A DNA stretch of 34,297 nucleotides from Dawidia cretensis. Its GTDB lineage: Bacteria > Bacteroidota > Bacteroidia > Cytophagales > Cyclobacteriaceae. Where the stretch lies: contig NZ_JAHESE010000049.1 of assembly GCF_018598175.1 (NCBI RefSeq), positions 1 through 34,297 on the forward strand. Direction: 5' to 3'. Both the position numbers and the translations under genes were made by a program. The notes below the pieces were generated by a model. That model searched no databases and had not been told where the DNA came from. It saw only the letters and a list, made by a program, of their open reading frames with translations. Within the stretch, counting starts at the first letter, position 1. Every line of letters starts with the position of its first letter. Shown in pieces: positions 25,718 through 33,330 of this stretch.

Positions 25718-27313
25718 ATGACACTTATTAAAAAGACCCCGCCGCTACGGCGCTTTTTTACACTTGCATGTACAACTCTCGCGCTGCTCAGTGCGTGTAG
25801 CGATGATGATTCGGAGCAAGAGCCTGTCGATACTGACCTCCCCACCGTTACGATCACCGGTCTGCAGGCCGACGCCATTGTTTGGAATACCGTTACTATT
25901 ACCGTGGCAGCCGACGATAACGAGGCCCTGCAGCAGGTAGAAGTTCAGCTAGACAACACAACGGTAGCTACGGAAACCGACAAATCTTTCACCTACGAGC
26001 TCAACACCAACGATCTGCCGGAAGGCAGGCATACCCTGACGCTGATCGCAACCGATGCAGCGGGCAATACCAAAACACAGTATTATACCTTCATCGTGCG
26101 GAATACGTTGATCTCGATCGACGTGCCCGAAAATTTCCTGGGCGCTGACAAGAAGGGGTTCGTTTTCCTGTCGGATAACACGGGTAACGTCATTGTAAGC
26201 CGTGAATATGAAAACGGGGATACCTTGCGCATCCGGTCGTCGGCCTTTAACGGCAGCGAATTTCACCTGACCGAGGTGTACGTCGACGAGGGTGACAACT
26301 ACCAGGAACTGCGCACCTACACCCACATACAACGTGGTGGTACGTGGGCGCCGCGTCCCGGCAATGTCCAGTTTGGCGTCACGCCGCCGCCGGCAGGCAC
26401 CGCGTATCTGAGCTTCAACAACGCCCTACCCGACATTACCTACGTCGTTGCCTCCGATGTCGAAGGGACCTTTGTCCAAGACGGTCTGCTGACCGCCGCG
26501 CTCTTCTTACAGCGGGACGACGCAAAGCTATACATCACCCGCAGCGAGAACGACCCGGACGGCTCCATGACGCATTACCTGCTCACACCACCGGTAGCAA
26601 TAGGCGAAGAGGCCAACAACGCCACGATCGACCTGGGCCAGGTCAGCAACCCCCTGACCATTGTAAACGCAGATGTCAGTGCGTATGACTTCTCCGATGG
26701 CAATCTGCACATCACCGGGCTCGTCACCGCCGGCGATTACCTGAACAAGTATTGGATAGCCGACAGCTACCTGGGGGAAGATGGTCACGTTCACTACCGC
26801 TATCCCGGTGAAGCGTTCGGAGCGTACTACTCACGCGCCGACTTCTACGGAGACGGTTATGCCATTCATAACTATGTCAATGGATTGCCCGACTTCGAGC
26901 CGCTGAATTGCGCTATCGATGTTGCGATAAATGGCAATAGCCTCATCGGCACGATCACGGGCGACGATATTGACTTCACAGAATTTCGCCTGGGCTACGA
27001 TGCCAATACCGAGTGGTATATCTTTACCGCGGCCGGCACGATCGACGTTACCCTTCCCGCGCTGCCGGCCAATGTTCTCGACTATGTTTCCCTGGAAACC
27101 ACGGGACTTACCGTCAGTGCGGCGGCTATCCACAGTTTTGATTTCAATGGCTACGACGGTTTTCTGGAATATATCCGGGAAACCGACTATGGCTCGCATT
27201 TCGCCGAAAACTTTGGGGCCGCGTACAAACGGTACGACCGCGACCTTTTTCCGGCTTCAGAAGGACGCATACGCCACCCGCGGGAACGTGCCCAGGCGAG
27301 AAGCAAAAGATAA
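25718..27313 (+). CDS. Array lipoprotein 4
   Basis: A 531-residue paralogue closest to array gene 2. The signal peptide MTLIKKTPPLRRFFTL resembles that of gene 3 and ends at LLSAC (Cys27), then SDDDSEQE. The Ig-like domain (about 42-133) has LPTVTITGLQADAIVWNTVTIT, AADDNEALQQVEVQLD and EGRHTLTLIATDAAGNTK. The family region has KKGFVFLSDNTGNVIVSREYENGD, SEFHLTEVYVDEG, RYPGEAFGAYY, GTITGDDIDFTEF and FNGYDGFLEYIRETDYG. The tail is basic (HPRERAQARSKR). Surface-exposed lipoprotein of unknown function. Confidence 0.87.
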   Translation: MTLIKKTPPLRRFFTLACTTLALLSACSDDDSEQEPVDTDLPTVTITGLQADAIVWNTVTITVAADDNEALQQVEVQLDNTTVATETDKSFTYELNTNDLPEGRHTLTLIATDAAGNTKTQYYTFIVRNTLISIDVPENFLGADKKGFVFLSDNTGNVIVSREYENGDTLRIRSSAFNGSEFHLTEVYVDEGDNYQELRTYTHIQRGGTWAPRPGNVQFGVTPPPAGTAYLSFNNALPDITYVVASDVEGTFVQDGLLTAALFLQRDDAKLYITRSENDPDGSMTHYLLTPPVAIGEEANNATIDLGQVSNPLTIVNADVSAYDFSDGNLHITGLVTAGDYLNKYWIADSYLGEDGHVHYRYPGEAFGAYYSRADFYGDGYAIHNYVNGLPDFEPLNCAIDVAINGNSLIGTITGDDIDFTEFRLGYDANTEWYIFTAAGTIDVTLPALPANVLDYVSLETTGLTVSAAAIHSFDFNGYDGFLEYIRETDYGSHFAENFGAAYKRYDRDLFPASEGRIRHPRERAQARSKR

Positions 27314-27359
27314 AACGGCAACCGGCCGCCTGCGCCTGTTGTAGCAAGCGCTTTTAACC

Positions 27360-27391
27360 AAAAAGCCATGGCATAACGCCATGGCTTTTTT
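27360..27391 (+). terminator. Terminator of array lipoprotein 4
   Basis: AAAAAGCCATGGC (27360-27372) pairs perfectly with GCCATGGCTTTTT (27378-27390) over 13 bp with a 5-base loop, followed by further Ts. It lies about 45 bases past the stop and just ahead of the PAP2 gene. Confidence 0.93.
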
Positions 27392-27402
27392 ACTTTTACC
27401 CC

Positions 27403-27987
27403 ATGGAGCAACTCGTCGAATGGGACAAAGCACTCTTTTTATACCTCAACGGCCAGCATATACCCTGGCTGGACCCGGTCATGATGGTGTTGTCACATCG
27501 CCTGACGTGGGTGCCGCTATACCTCTTGTTGCTGGTATTTATCGTGCGGCGGCATGGTCGGGAGAGCTGGGTTCCCGTGGTCGGCATTATCATTACCATC
27601 CTGCTGGCCGACCAGGTGTGCAGCAGTATATTAAAACCCATCTTCGCACGACCTCGTCCTTCGCATGAGCCCTCGCTCGACGGCCTTGTACACATCGTCG
27701 ATGGTTACCGTGGTGGCCGGTATGGTTTTGCCTCCAGCCACGCCGCCAATACGTTTGGGCTGGCCATGTTCTTTGTGCTGCGTTACCGCCGCGTATGGAA
27801 GTGGACGTGGTTGCTATTTCCGTGGGCCGCAGTCGTGACCTATAGCCGTATCTATCTCGGCGTGCATTATCCGGGCGATGTCATGGTGGGAGCCCTGATC
27901 GGCATTCTGGCGGCGTATGCGGGCATGGGGACATGCCGCCTGTTGAAGAAAGCTCTTCATGGCCGGCGCCCTACCTCAGCGGCCTAA
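27403..27987 (+). CDS. PAP2-superfamily membrane phosphatase
   Basis: A 194-residue integral membrane phosphatase with the three PAP2 motifs: KX6RP as KPIFARPRP (Lys78, Arg85), FASSHAANTF (His113), and SRX5HXXXD as SRIYLGVHYPGD (Arg149, His155, Asp159). Five to six hydrophobic segments are visible. Likely substrates are lipid phosphates or pyrophosphates such as undecaprenyl diphosphate or phosphatidylglycerol phosphate; the sequence does not decide. The gene begins 11 bases after the terminator of the lipoprotein array, so its promoter must overlap that terminator or it depends on read-through. It is convergent with ribE. Confidence 0.88.
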   Translation: MEQLVEWDKALFLYLNGQHIPWLDPVMMVLSHRLTWVPLYLLLLVFIVRRHGRESWVPVVGIIITILLADQVCSSILKPIFARPRPSHEPSLDGLVHIVDGYRGGRYGFASSHAANTFGLAMFFVLRYRRVWKWTWLLFPWAAVVTYSRIYLGVHYPGDVMVGALIGILAAYAGMGTCRLLKKALHGRRPTSAA

Positions 27988-28008
27988 CAGCCGGAAAACT
28001 CTAAGGTG

Positions 28009-28593
28009 TTATTTGCCCAACAACCGCTTCACATACTTGCCGATAATGTCGAACTCGAGGTTGACCGTGTCGCCGGTCTTTAACTGATGGAAATTGGTGT
28101 GCTCGTAGGTATACGGAATGATCGCTACGGTAAAGCCATGGTCGCGGCTATTAAAACAGGTGAGGCTCACGCCGTTCACGGCGATAGACCCTTTCTCAAC
28201 GGTTACATTGCCTACGCCGGGATCGTACTCAAAATCGAATAACCAACTGCCGTCCTGTTCGGTAATGCGTGTGACGATCCCTGTCTGGTCAACATGGCCC
28301 TGTACAACGTGCCCGTCAAACCGCCCGTTGCTCAACATACAGCGTTCCAGATTCACGACAGCGCCCGGCTTCAAAGCCCCCAGGTTGGATTTCTGTAAGG
28401 TCTCATCAATGGCCACGACCTGATACCGGTCCGGACCGGTTTCGACTACCGTCAGGCATACGCCATTGTGCGAAACACTCTGGTCGACCTTCAATTCCCG
28501 GCCCAGCGCACTATGAATGGTAAAACGGCGGTTGCTTCCCTCCTGCTGCACGGCCTCCACGCGGCCCGCAGCTTCAATGATCCCTGTAAACAT
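28009..28593 (-). CDS. ribE: Riboflavin synthase, alpha chain
   Basis: A 194-residue riboflavin synthase that dismutates two 6,7-dimethyl-8-ribityllumazines to riboflavin. It starts with the invariant MFTGIIE and consists of two lumazine-binding barrels. The first carries SVSHNGVCLTV, and the second starts near residue 98 with GHVVQGHVDQTG and carries GSIAVNGVSLT. The C-terminus TVNLEFDIIGKYVKRLL is typical. It is monocistronic here, with no other rib gene adjacent. TAATTTG, a shortened -7-like element, lies about 6 bases ahead of the start, implying a very short leader. Confidence 0.95.
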   Translation of the reverse strand: MFTGIIEAAGRVEAVQQEGSNRRFTIHSALGRELKVDQSVSHNGVCLTVVETGPDRYQVVAIDETLQKSNLGALKPGAVVNLERCMLSNGRFDGHVVQGHVDQTGIVTRITEQDGSWLFDFEYDPGVGNVTVEKGSIAVNGVSLTCFNSRDHGFTVAIIPYTYEHTNFHQLKTGDTVNLEFDIIGKYVKRLLGK

Positions 28594-28633
28594 GCCCCAA
28601 ATTAGCGTTTTTTGGGCCTTTCTGATAAATAAT

Positions 28634-28665
28634 TTTGGTTTATAATATAAACCACTTTATGTTTG
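28634..28665 (+). promoter_or_regulatory. Consensus Bacteroidota promoter for the 28683 operon
   Basis: TTTG (28634-28637), 20 bases, then TATGTTTG (28658-28665): a full match to TTTG-N19-21-TAnnTTTG. The transcript start should lie near 28670, which rules out the upstream in-frame codons at 28635 and 28659 and fixes the gene start at 28683. Confidence 0.85.
28637..28653. promoter_or_regulatory. 17-bp perfect palindrome in the promoter spacer (probable operator)
   Basis: GGTTTATA-A-TATAAACC is an inverted repeat of two perfect 8-bp arms around a single central base. It overlaps the last base of the -33 element and lies wholly ahead of the -7 element. A dimer bound there would block the polymerase. 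The winged-helix gene at 29254, second in the operon, is the natural candidate for the binding protein. Confidence 0.7.
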
Positions 28666-28682
28666 ATCCATATTCAAAGACA

Positions 28683-29261
28683 ATGGAATCTACCTCACAA
28701 CCCATGACCGCGCAGGAAAGCCTCGATCTGATCACCAGCATGATCCGTCAGGCCCAGCGCAATGTGCACCAAAGCAGCTTCTACTTTTTACTGTGGGGCT
28801 GGGTGGTCTTCCTCGCCCACGCCGGTGCGTATGCACTGCTCTTGTTGGATTATCATCGCCCGTACCTGGTTTGGCTGATCACCATTCCAGCCTGGATCAT
28901 CACCGTGTACAGGTCGCGGCGGGAAGGTCGTACCGCTCGCTCCGTATCGCATTTAGACCATATTACCTGGGCGCTCTGGACCGGCTTAGGCATCTGCATT
29001 TTTACACTGATCGCCTTTGGGTATAAGATCAACTTTCAGCTTAATGCCGTCATTCTATTGGTGTGCGCGCTCCCGACAAGTGTCTCGGGCGTGATCCTGC
29101 GGTTCAGGCCATTGATCTGGGGCGGCGTTTGCTTCTGGCTGTGTGCCATTGCCTGCTTCCTGCTGCCCGCCGCGTGGCAACACCTCGTGGGCCTTATTTC
29201 CATTGTATCGGGTTATCTCGTGCCCGGGTATCTGCTGCGCAATAAACTGAAGAATGTTTAA
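28683..29261 (+). CDS. Hypothetical membrane protein co-transcribed with a winged-helix regulator
   Basis: A 192-residue protein with a soluble N-terminus (TAQESLDLITSMIRQAQRNVHQSSF, amphipathic helix) and about five hydrophobic segments from residue 35 to the C-terminus. I recognise no enzymatic motif. Proteins of this shape are often encoded beside small wHTH regulators in Bacteroidota, from general recollection. The end overlaps the regulator start by 8 bases. The start was chosen from the promoter position. The pairing suggests that the membrane protein is either the signal input or the main target of the regulator. Confidence 0.78.
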   Translation: MESTSQPMTAQESLDLITSMIRQAQRNVHQSSFYFLLWGWVVFLAHAGAYALLLLDYHRPYLVWLITIPAWIITVYRSRREGRTARSVSHLDHITWALWTGLGICIFTLIAFGYKINFQLNAVILLVCALPTSVSGVILRFRPLIWGGVCFWLCAIACFLLPAAWQHLVGLISIVSGYLVPGYLLRNKLKNV

Positions 29262-29547
29262 AGACCTCGACCCGCTTTTACACGCGCAGTTGCGCCTGGC
29301 CGTGATGTCATTGCTCATGAGCCTGGAGTCGGCCGAGTTTACTTTTCTGAAAGAAAAAACAAGCAGCACAGCCGGCAACCTCAGTGTACAGCTCGACAAG
29401 CTGGCCGAGGCAGAATATATAGTCCTGGAAAAAACCTTTCGTGGCAAAAAGCCCTTAACGACCTGTCGCATTACGCCGAAAGGTGTAGCGGCCTTTGAGC
29501 AATATGTAACCGACCTCAAACAATACTTAAATCATACCCCCTCATGA
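29254..29547 (+). CDS. Winged-helix transcriptional regulator (MarR/ArsR-like, 97 aa)
   Basis: A small single-domain wHTH protein. LDPLLHAQLRLAVMSLLMS forms helix 1. EFTFLKEKTSSTAGNLSVQLDKLAEAEYIVLEK is the HTH with recognition helix, RGKKPLTTCRITPKGVAAFEQYV is the wing and the last helix. It lacks any ligand domain, as in the stand-alone wHTH families with HxlR- or PadR-like size. It overlaps the genes on both sides (8 and 4 bases), so the three are one operon, and the palindrome in the operon promoter fits autoregulation. Confidence 0.87.
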   Translation: MFKDLDPLLHAQLRLAVMSLLMSLESAEFTFLKEKTSSTAGNLSVQLDKLAEAEYIVLEKTFRGKKPLTTCRITPKGVAAFEQYVTDLKQYLNHTPS

Positions 29548-30092
29548 AAAACACGTTGATCCTCCCACTGATGCTGGCCATGAATATTCTGTTCAGCAAC
29601 GCCCTGCCGGCACAAGACGCCGCCAACACCGACAAGCTTAAACCCTTTGCTGCCTGGATCGGTCGTTGGCAAGGCGAAAGCTCCGTGAAGATGGGCGATG
29701 GCCCTGCCCTTACCGCGCAAATGGACGAGCGTGTAGAAATGAAGCTTGAAGGCGCCATCATTGTGGTAGAAGGCATTGGTAAAGGCATCAATCCTACCAC
29801 CAAGCAAGAGAGAGTCGTGCACCATGCCTTTGCTGTGTTGTCCTATGATATGAACAGCCAGGAGTATAGATTCAGAACATACCTGAAGGATGGCCGCGGC
29901 GGCGACGCCTGGGTGAAGGTCACCGGAAACAATACCTTTCAATGGGGTTTTGATATTCCCAACCGCGGCAAGAACCGCTACTCCATCACAGTCGATCCGG
30001 TAAAAAAAACGTGGCATGAAATAGGCGAATTTTCAGCCGACGGTGCCACGTGGTCTTCCTTTATGGAGGCGAACCTGACGCGGGTCGATTAG
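29544..30092 (+). CDS. Secreted lipocalin-like protein (DUF1579-like)
   Basis: A 182-residue protein with a cleavable signal peptide (hydrophobic to about residue 20, cleavage likely after ALPA). It is followed by an all-beta domain beginning LKPFAAWIGRWQGESSVKM, the usual opening of lipocalin-like DUF1579-type barrels. It carries YRFRTYLKDGRGGDAWVKV and the ending WSSFMEANLTRVD. It is probably periplasmic and may bind a small hydrophobic ligand. Third gene of the operon under the palindromic promoter; its ATG overlaps the regulator stop by 4 bases. The exact family is uncertain. Confidence 0.75.
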   Translation: MKNTLILPLMLAMNILFSNALPAQDAANTDKLKPFAAWIGRWQGESSVKMGDGPALTAQMDERVEMKLEGAIIVVEGIGKGINPTTKQERVVHHAFAVLSYDMNSQEYRFRTYLKDGRGGDAWVKVTGNNTFQWGFDIPNRGKNRYSITVDPVKKTWHEIGEFSADGATWSSFMEANLTRVD

Positions 30093-30099
30093 TATTCCG

Positions 30100-30130
30100 A
30101 ACGTGCTACTTTTACCGGTAGCACGTTTTA
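30100..30130 (+). terminator. Terminator after the lipocalin-like gene
   Basis: AACGTGCTAC (30100-30109) pairs with GTAGCACGTT (30118-30127) over 10 bp with an 8-base loop, followed by TTTATATA. It closes the 28683-30092 operon 8 bases past its last stop. Confidence 0.8.
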
Positions 30131-30148
30131 TATACATTGCTTCCCGTT

Positions 30149-31105
30149 ATGGAATTTGGAAAGGTAGATCCGAACACACTCGACGCAATCGACTTTACAC
30201 TCCCGGCAGACCCTGCCGGGACCACTGCTATACTGCAGGCCACGAACCATGCCAGGCCGGAAATCTTTGTCGGGTGCGCCAAGTGGGGACGCAAAGATTG
30301 GGTCGGTAAGATCTACCCGCCCGGCACGCGGGAGTCGGACTTTCTGGAACACTACGCGCGCCATTTCAACTGCATTGAAATGAACGCCACGTTTTATCGG
30401 ATGCCGACGGTAAGCCAAACCAATGGCTGGCGCGAGAAGGTCGGACCTGATTTTAAGTTCTGCCCCAAGTTCACGGAAGACATCACCCATGGGAAACGAC
30501 TAAAAGATGTACAGGAACTAACCGATCGCTTCCTGGAAGGTATAGCAGGATTTCAAAACAACCTGGGCCCTATCTTCCTGATGCCGCACCCCGGCATGGG
30601 TCCGCAGACACAGGATACGCTCGAAGCATTTTTAACAGGACTCCCGCGCGATCTCGACGTTTTTGTAGAATTCAGAAACGCGGGTTGGTTCAGTGACCCG
30701 CAGGCGTTCGGGTCCGTCTTTGATATGTTAACGCACAATCATTATGGATCCGTTATTTCCGATGCTTCCGGACGACGCGACTGTGTACACATGCGGCTGA
30801 CAACGCCGGAGGCCTTTATCCGGTTTGTAGGCAACGGACTGCATCCCACAGACTATACGCGCATCGACGCGTGGGTACAGCGCATCAAACAGTGGATGGG
30901 CCACGGCATTCAGAAGATCTATTTCTTCATGCACCAGCACGACGAGCTTCACTCGCCCGAGCTGATCAAATATTTTATCGCAGAACTGAACAAACATTGT
31001 GGCACACACGTGCGGGAGCCGGCGTTTATTCCCCGGCAAAGCACGTTGTTCGATCTGCCGCCGGCAAGTGCTCCCAGCGGGCGAAGACCTTCGCGAAAAT
31101 CGTGA
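30149..31105 (+). CDS. DUF72-family protein
   Basis: A 318-residue protein of the DUF72 (YecE-like) family, a TIM-barrel fold of unsettled function. Recognisable blocks are IFVGCAKWGRKDWVGKIYPPG, FLEHYARHFNCIEMNATFYRMP, FKFCPKFTEDITH, PIFLMPHPGMG, FVEFRNAGW and VHMRLTTP. An in-frame TTG 12 bases upstream lies close to the terminator; the ATG at 30149 is preferred. The C-terminus is a basic tail (SGRRPSRKS). It stands alone after a terminator and is convergent with the M48 peptidase, with 8 bases between the stops. Confidence 0.88.
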   Translation: MEFGKVDPNTLDAIDFTLPADPAGTTAILQATNHARPEIFVGCAKWGRKDWVGKIYPPGTRESDFLEHYARHFNCIEMNATFYRMPTVSQTNGWREKVGPDFKFCPKFTEDITHGKRLKDVQELTDRFLEGIAGFQNNLGPIFLMPHPGMGPQTQDTLEAFLTGLPRDLDVFVEFRNAGWFSDPQAFGSVFDMLTHNHYGSVISDASGRRDCVHMRLTTPEAFIRFVGNGLHPTDYTRIDAWVQRIKQWMGHGIQKIYFFMHQHDELHSPELIKYFIAELNKHCGTHVREPAFIPRQSTLFDLPPASAPSGRRPSRKS

Positions 31106-31113
31106 TTACCTGA

Positions 31114-32010
31114 TTACTGCACGGCAGTCGTATCCGCACCGACTTCTTCGGTCATATCTACTACGGAGTCCGCTTCAGTGTCATAGCCACCGAGGTCATC
31201 CTCGTTTTCCTCTTCGTCGTAGCGGGATACCTGGCGCTGAATCTCCTTCCAGTCGGTGCCGAGAATAGGCCTGGGTGAAAGCGTGTAGTTTTTCTTCAAC
31301 TTGATGATCTCGCCTGCACGTTCGTCGGTGTCGGGGTGCGTACTGATCCAGACCAGTTCTTCGGGCATATCGTGCTTGCGCGCCAGGCGGAAGAAAAAAT
31401 CACTGAGAGGTTGCGGGTCGATGTCGGCAGCGGCCAGTACCTCAACCGCAAAGGCATCGGCTTCGCTTTCCTTATCACGATCAAACGCTGAAGACGAAAG
31501 CGTCTTGGCAGTTTCGCGCGCGATCTTACCACCCGCGTCGCCCCCGGCAATAGAGAAAAGCATCGAAAGACCTATATCTTTGGTAAGCTTTTTCATGACA
31601 TGGTCCTTTTCGATGTGCCCGATCTCGTGGGCCATAACACCGGCCACTTCTTCGGGGCTTTCTGCATATTCCAACAAACCGGTGAATACCACCAGGTGAT
31701 CGTCCGGCAACGCAAAGGCATTGACTTCGCTGTTGCGCACCAGGTGTAGCTTAATCTTGCTGCAGTCCAGTTGCTTGCCTTCGCACAGGCGTGTCTTGAT
31801 GGAATCGAGCACCGCCTTGAGCTTTTTGTTGTTGACCTCTTCGTTGGTCAGGGTAATGCTTTCGAGAATGACCTCGCCGAGCTTCTGTTCGCTTTCTGCC
31901 GCGAACTTGTCTACCTGGTCGCGGTCGACAAACTCAATACGGCTGAGGAGAAACCACAAGCCGAAGAAGGAGATGATCAGTACAACAAACTGGATCAGTA
32001 CTTTTTCCAT
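31114..32010 (-). CDS. M48-family membrane-anchored metallopeptidase
   Basis: A 298-residue zinc peptidase. One N-terminal membrane segment (5-24) is followed by the catalytic domain with HEXXH as MAHEIGHIEKDH (His128, Glu129, His132) and the third ligand in ESEADAFAVEVL (Glu183). WISTHPDTDERA is typical of the Oma1/BepA-like branch. A very acidic C-terminal tail rich in Glu and Asp (about 268-298) is not part of the core domain. The likely role is envelope protein quality control. It is the last gene of a four-gene operon. Confidence 0.9.
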   Translation of the reverse strand: MEKVLIQFVVLIISFFGLWFLLSRIEFVDRDQVDKFAAESEQKLGEVILESITLTNEEVNNKKLKAVLDSIKTRLCEGKQLDCSKIKLHLVRNSEVNAFALPDDHLVVFTGLLEYAESPEEVAGVMAHEIGHIEKDHVMKKLTKDIGLSMLFSIAGGDAGGKIARETAKTLSSSAFDRDKESEADAFAVEVLAAADIDPQPLSDFFFRLARKHDMPEELVWISTHPDTDERAGEIIKLKKNYTLSPRPILGTDWKEIQRQVSRYDEEENEDDLGGYDTEADSVVDMTEEVGADTTAVQ

Positions 32011-32014
32011 GATA

Positions 32015-32446
32015 TCAGTCTTTACAGATGAGAGCGGTTAACGGACCAAAGAACCAAAACGATACGTGTTGTCCTTTGCGCGTAACAATGGCAGCATATA
32101 CCGTTGCAATGAACTCGCCAATATTAAACAACACCACGGTGGCCATATATGCAATGTAGGGATTGGTTAACGTGGCGTCGCCGAAGATGATCGAGAGCGT
32201 CCAGGCAAACCCGGCACTGTTCATAAATAACACGGTGAGCTGCGAAAGCAATGCTTGCGTGCAATGCCAACGCACGAAGAACGAACCATCGCGGTTGCCG
32301 AAATAGAAGAATAGCGTAGCCAGCAGGTTGATGATAGGCAGTGGTAGCCCGACGATTACCGCCACGATCGACATGAGGTAACTGTTTGATGCTTTTTCGC
32401 TTTCTTCGTCATCGGGGCGATAAGCAAATTCCAATACTTGTGCCAT
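32015..32446 (-). CDS. Small membrane protein, DUF4870-like
   Basis: A 143-residue protein with four hydrophobic segments (about 24-48, 60-77, 79-90 and 95-117) and the pattern FYFGNRDGSFFVRWHCTQALLSQ. The latter recalls the DUF4870/Tic20-like families, where a conserved H-x-x-Q-A lies in a membrane helix. The gap to the M48 gene is 4 bases and to the DUF2752 gene 2 bases. No enzymatic motif. Confidence 0.75.
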   Translation of the reverse strand: MAQVLEFAYRPDDEESEKASNSYLMSIVAVIVGLPLPIINLLATLFFYFGNRDGSFFVRWHCTQALLSQLTVLFMNSAGFAWTLSIIFGDATLTNPYIAYMATVVLFNIGEFIATVYAAIVTRKGQHVSFWFFGPLTALICKD

Positions 32447-32448
32447 GA

Positions 32449-32865
32449 TTAAAGATCTTTAAGAATATTCCAGCCCCAGTTCACAAGAATGAGGGCGATT
32501 AACGGTACATACAAAAGTTTTTGCCGCTGCAGTTGCAGCTCCGCCCAGCGATACGCTGTGGGCAACGTACGTTTGCGTTGTACGCCGTCATACAACACCC
32601 AGGCCGGCAGGATTGTCAGCAGGAGGGCGGCCACAAAGCCAAGGGGATTGATCCACAACGCCTCCTGGACATTTCCATGCAGGAGAGAAAGAAGGGACCG
32701 GGTAATGCCACACGACGGACACGGTACACCGGTCATGTCTTTGAACATGCACAGTGTCACGTGGGCATGGTTATCACCTCCAAAGAGATGGTATCCCAAC
32801 CAGGCATACCCGGCCCCCAATAAGAATACGATCATCCGGTAAAGGCTACGGTCTTTCAGTGCCAT
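32449..32865 (-). CDS. DUF2752 membrane protein
   Basis: A 138-residue protein with the DUF2752 signature GVPCPSCGITRSLLSLLHGN (47-66; Cys49 and Cys52) next to a first membrane segment and two or three further hydrophobic segments. The CxxC pair is the strongest family mark and could bind metal or be redox-active; the function is not known to me. Second gene of the operon. Confidence 0.87.
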   Translation of the reverse strand: MALKDRSLYRMIVFLLGAGYAWLGYHLFGGDNHAHVTLCMFKDMTGVPCPSCGITRSLLSLLHGNVQEALWINPLGFVAALLLTILPAWVLYDGVQRKRTLPTAYRWAELQLQRQKLLYVPLIALILVNWGWNILKDL

Positions 32866-32887
32866 GGATCGGATTCTTTAAAAAAAT

Positions 32888-33223
32888 TTAGATTACTTGC
32901 AGCAGTCGCTCAAAGTTCACCTCTTTCGTACGTGCCTGAATCAGGAACCAGTCGACGATGCCCCAGACATAAAAGCCACCGCACGTAAGCAACTTGGCAA
33001 TGCCAAGGCCTGTATCGCCAATCATAAACCGGTCAATACCCAAAATGCCAGCGACAATCGAAATGATCAGAATAGTCGTGGGGTCTTTCAGGTTTACCGC
33101 ATGGAGGTGAGCAAAACGTGACTCGTCCAGCGCCAGGAGACGCTCGCGGATAAGTGGAATTTTGTTACCCTCAAAGAACTTGGCATTCGTCATGAGGTAC
33201 ATGTCAACTTTTGATGCATCCAT
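32888..33223 (-). CDS. TM2-domain protein
   Basis: A 111-residue protein whose second half is a TM2 domain: two membrane segments, with IVAGILGIDRFMIGDTGLGIAKLLTC carrying the conserved D-R-F between them and GIVDWFLI at the end. The N-terminal half is soluble. First gene of the envelope operon and directly behind a good promoter. Confidence 0.9.
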   Translation of the reverse strand: MDASKVDMYLMTNAKFFEGNKIPLIRERLLALDESRFAHLHAVNLKDPTTILIISIVAGILGIDRFMIGDTGLGIAKLLTCGGFYVWGIVDWFLIQARTKEVNFERLLQVI

Positions 33224-33258
33224 AAATAGAAGGAAAGGTTAGAATGGTGAATTTTTGT

Positions 33259-33289
33259 GAAAGATATCTATAACCGCAAAAAAGTCAAG
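33259..33289 (-). promoter_or_regulatory. Promoter of the TM2-DUF2752-DUF4870-M48 operon
   Basis: On the minus strand CTTG (33289-33286) is followed after exactly 19 bases by TATCTTTC (33266-33259), each one base from the TTTG / TAnnTTTG consensus. It gives a leader of roughly 30 bases to the TM2 start. Confidence 0.65.
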
Positions 33290-33330
33290 GTGCATGACAG
33301 AAATGAGGTCACTTTCAAGTTTTTCCGTCC

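Larger units (their letters stand above)
20499..27313 (+). repeat. Tandem array of four paralogous lipoprotein genes
   Basis: Four head-to-tail genes with start-to-start spacing of 1770, 1748 and 1701 bases. They share the lipobox-SDD(D/N) N-terminus, the Ig-like domain, the R/K-GFIF/VFLSD...EY/F..G block and the C-terminal layout. Genes 2-4 each end at a terminator and have TATATTG-type elements upstream, so the duplicated unit probably included its control sequences. Protein divergence is high enough that the duplications are not recent. Confidence 0.88.

Noticed and set aside
20499-27313. CRISPR or phase-variable invertible cassette in the lipoprotein array
   Set aside because: No short regularly spaced repeats, no recombinase gene and no inverted repeats flanking promoters were seen; all four genes point the same way and are intact.
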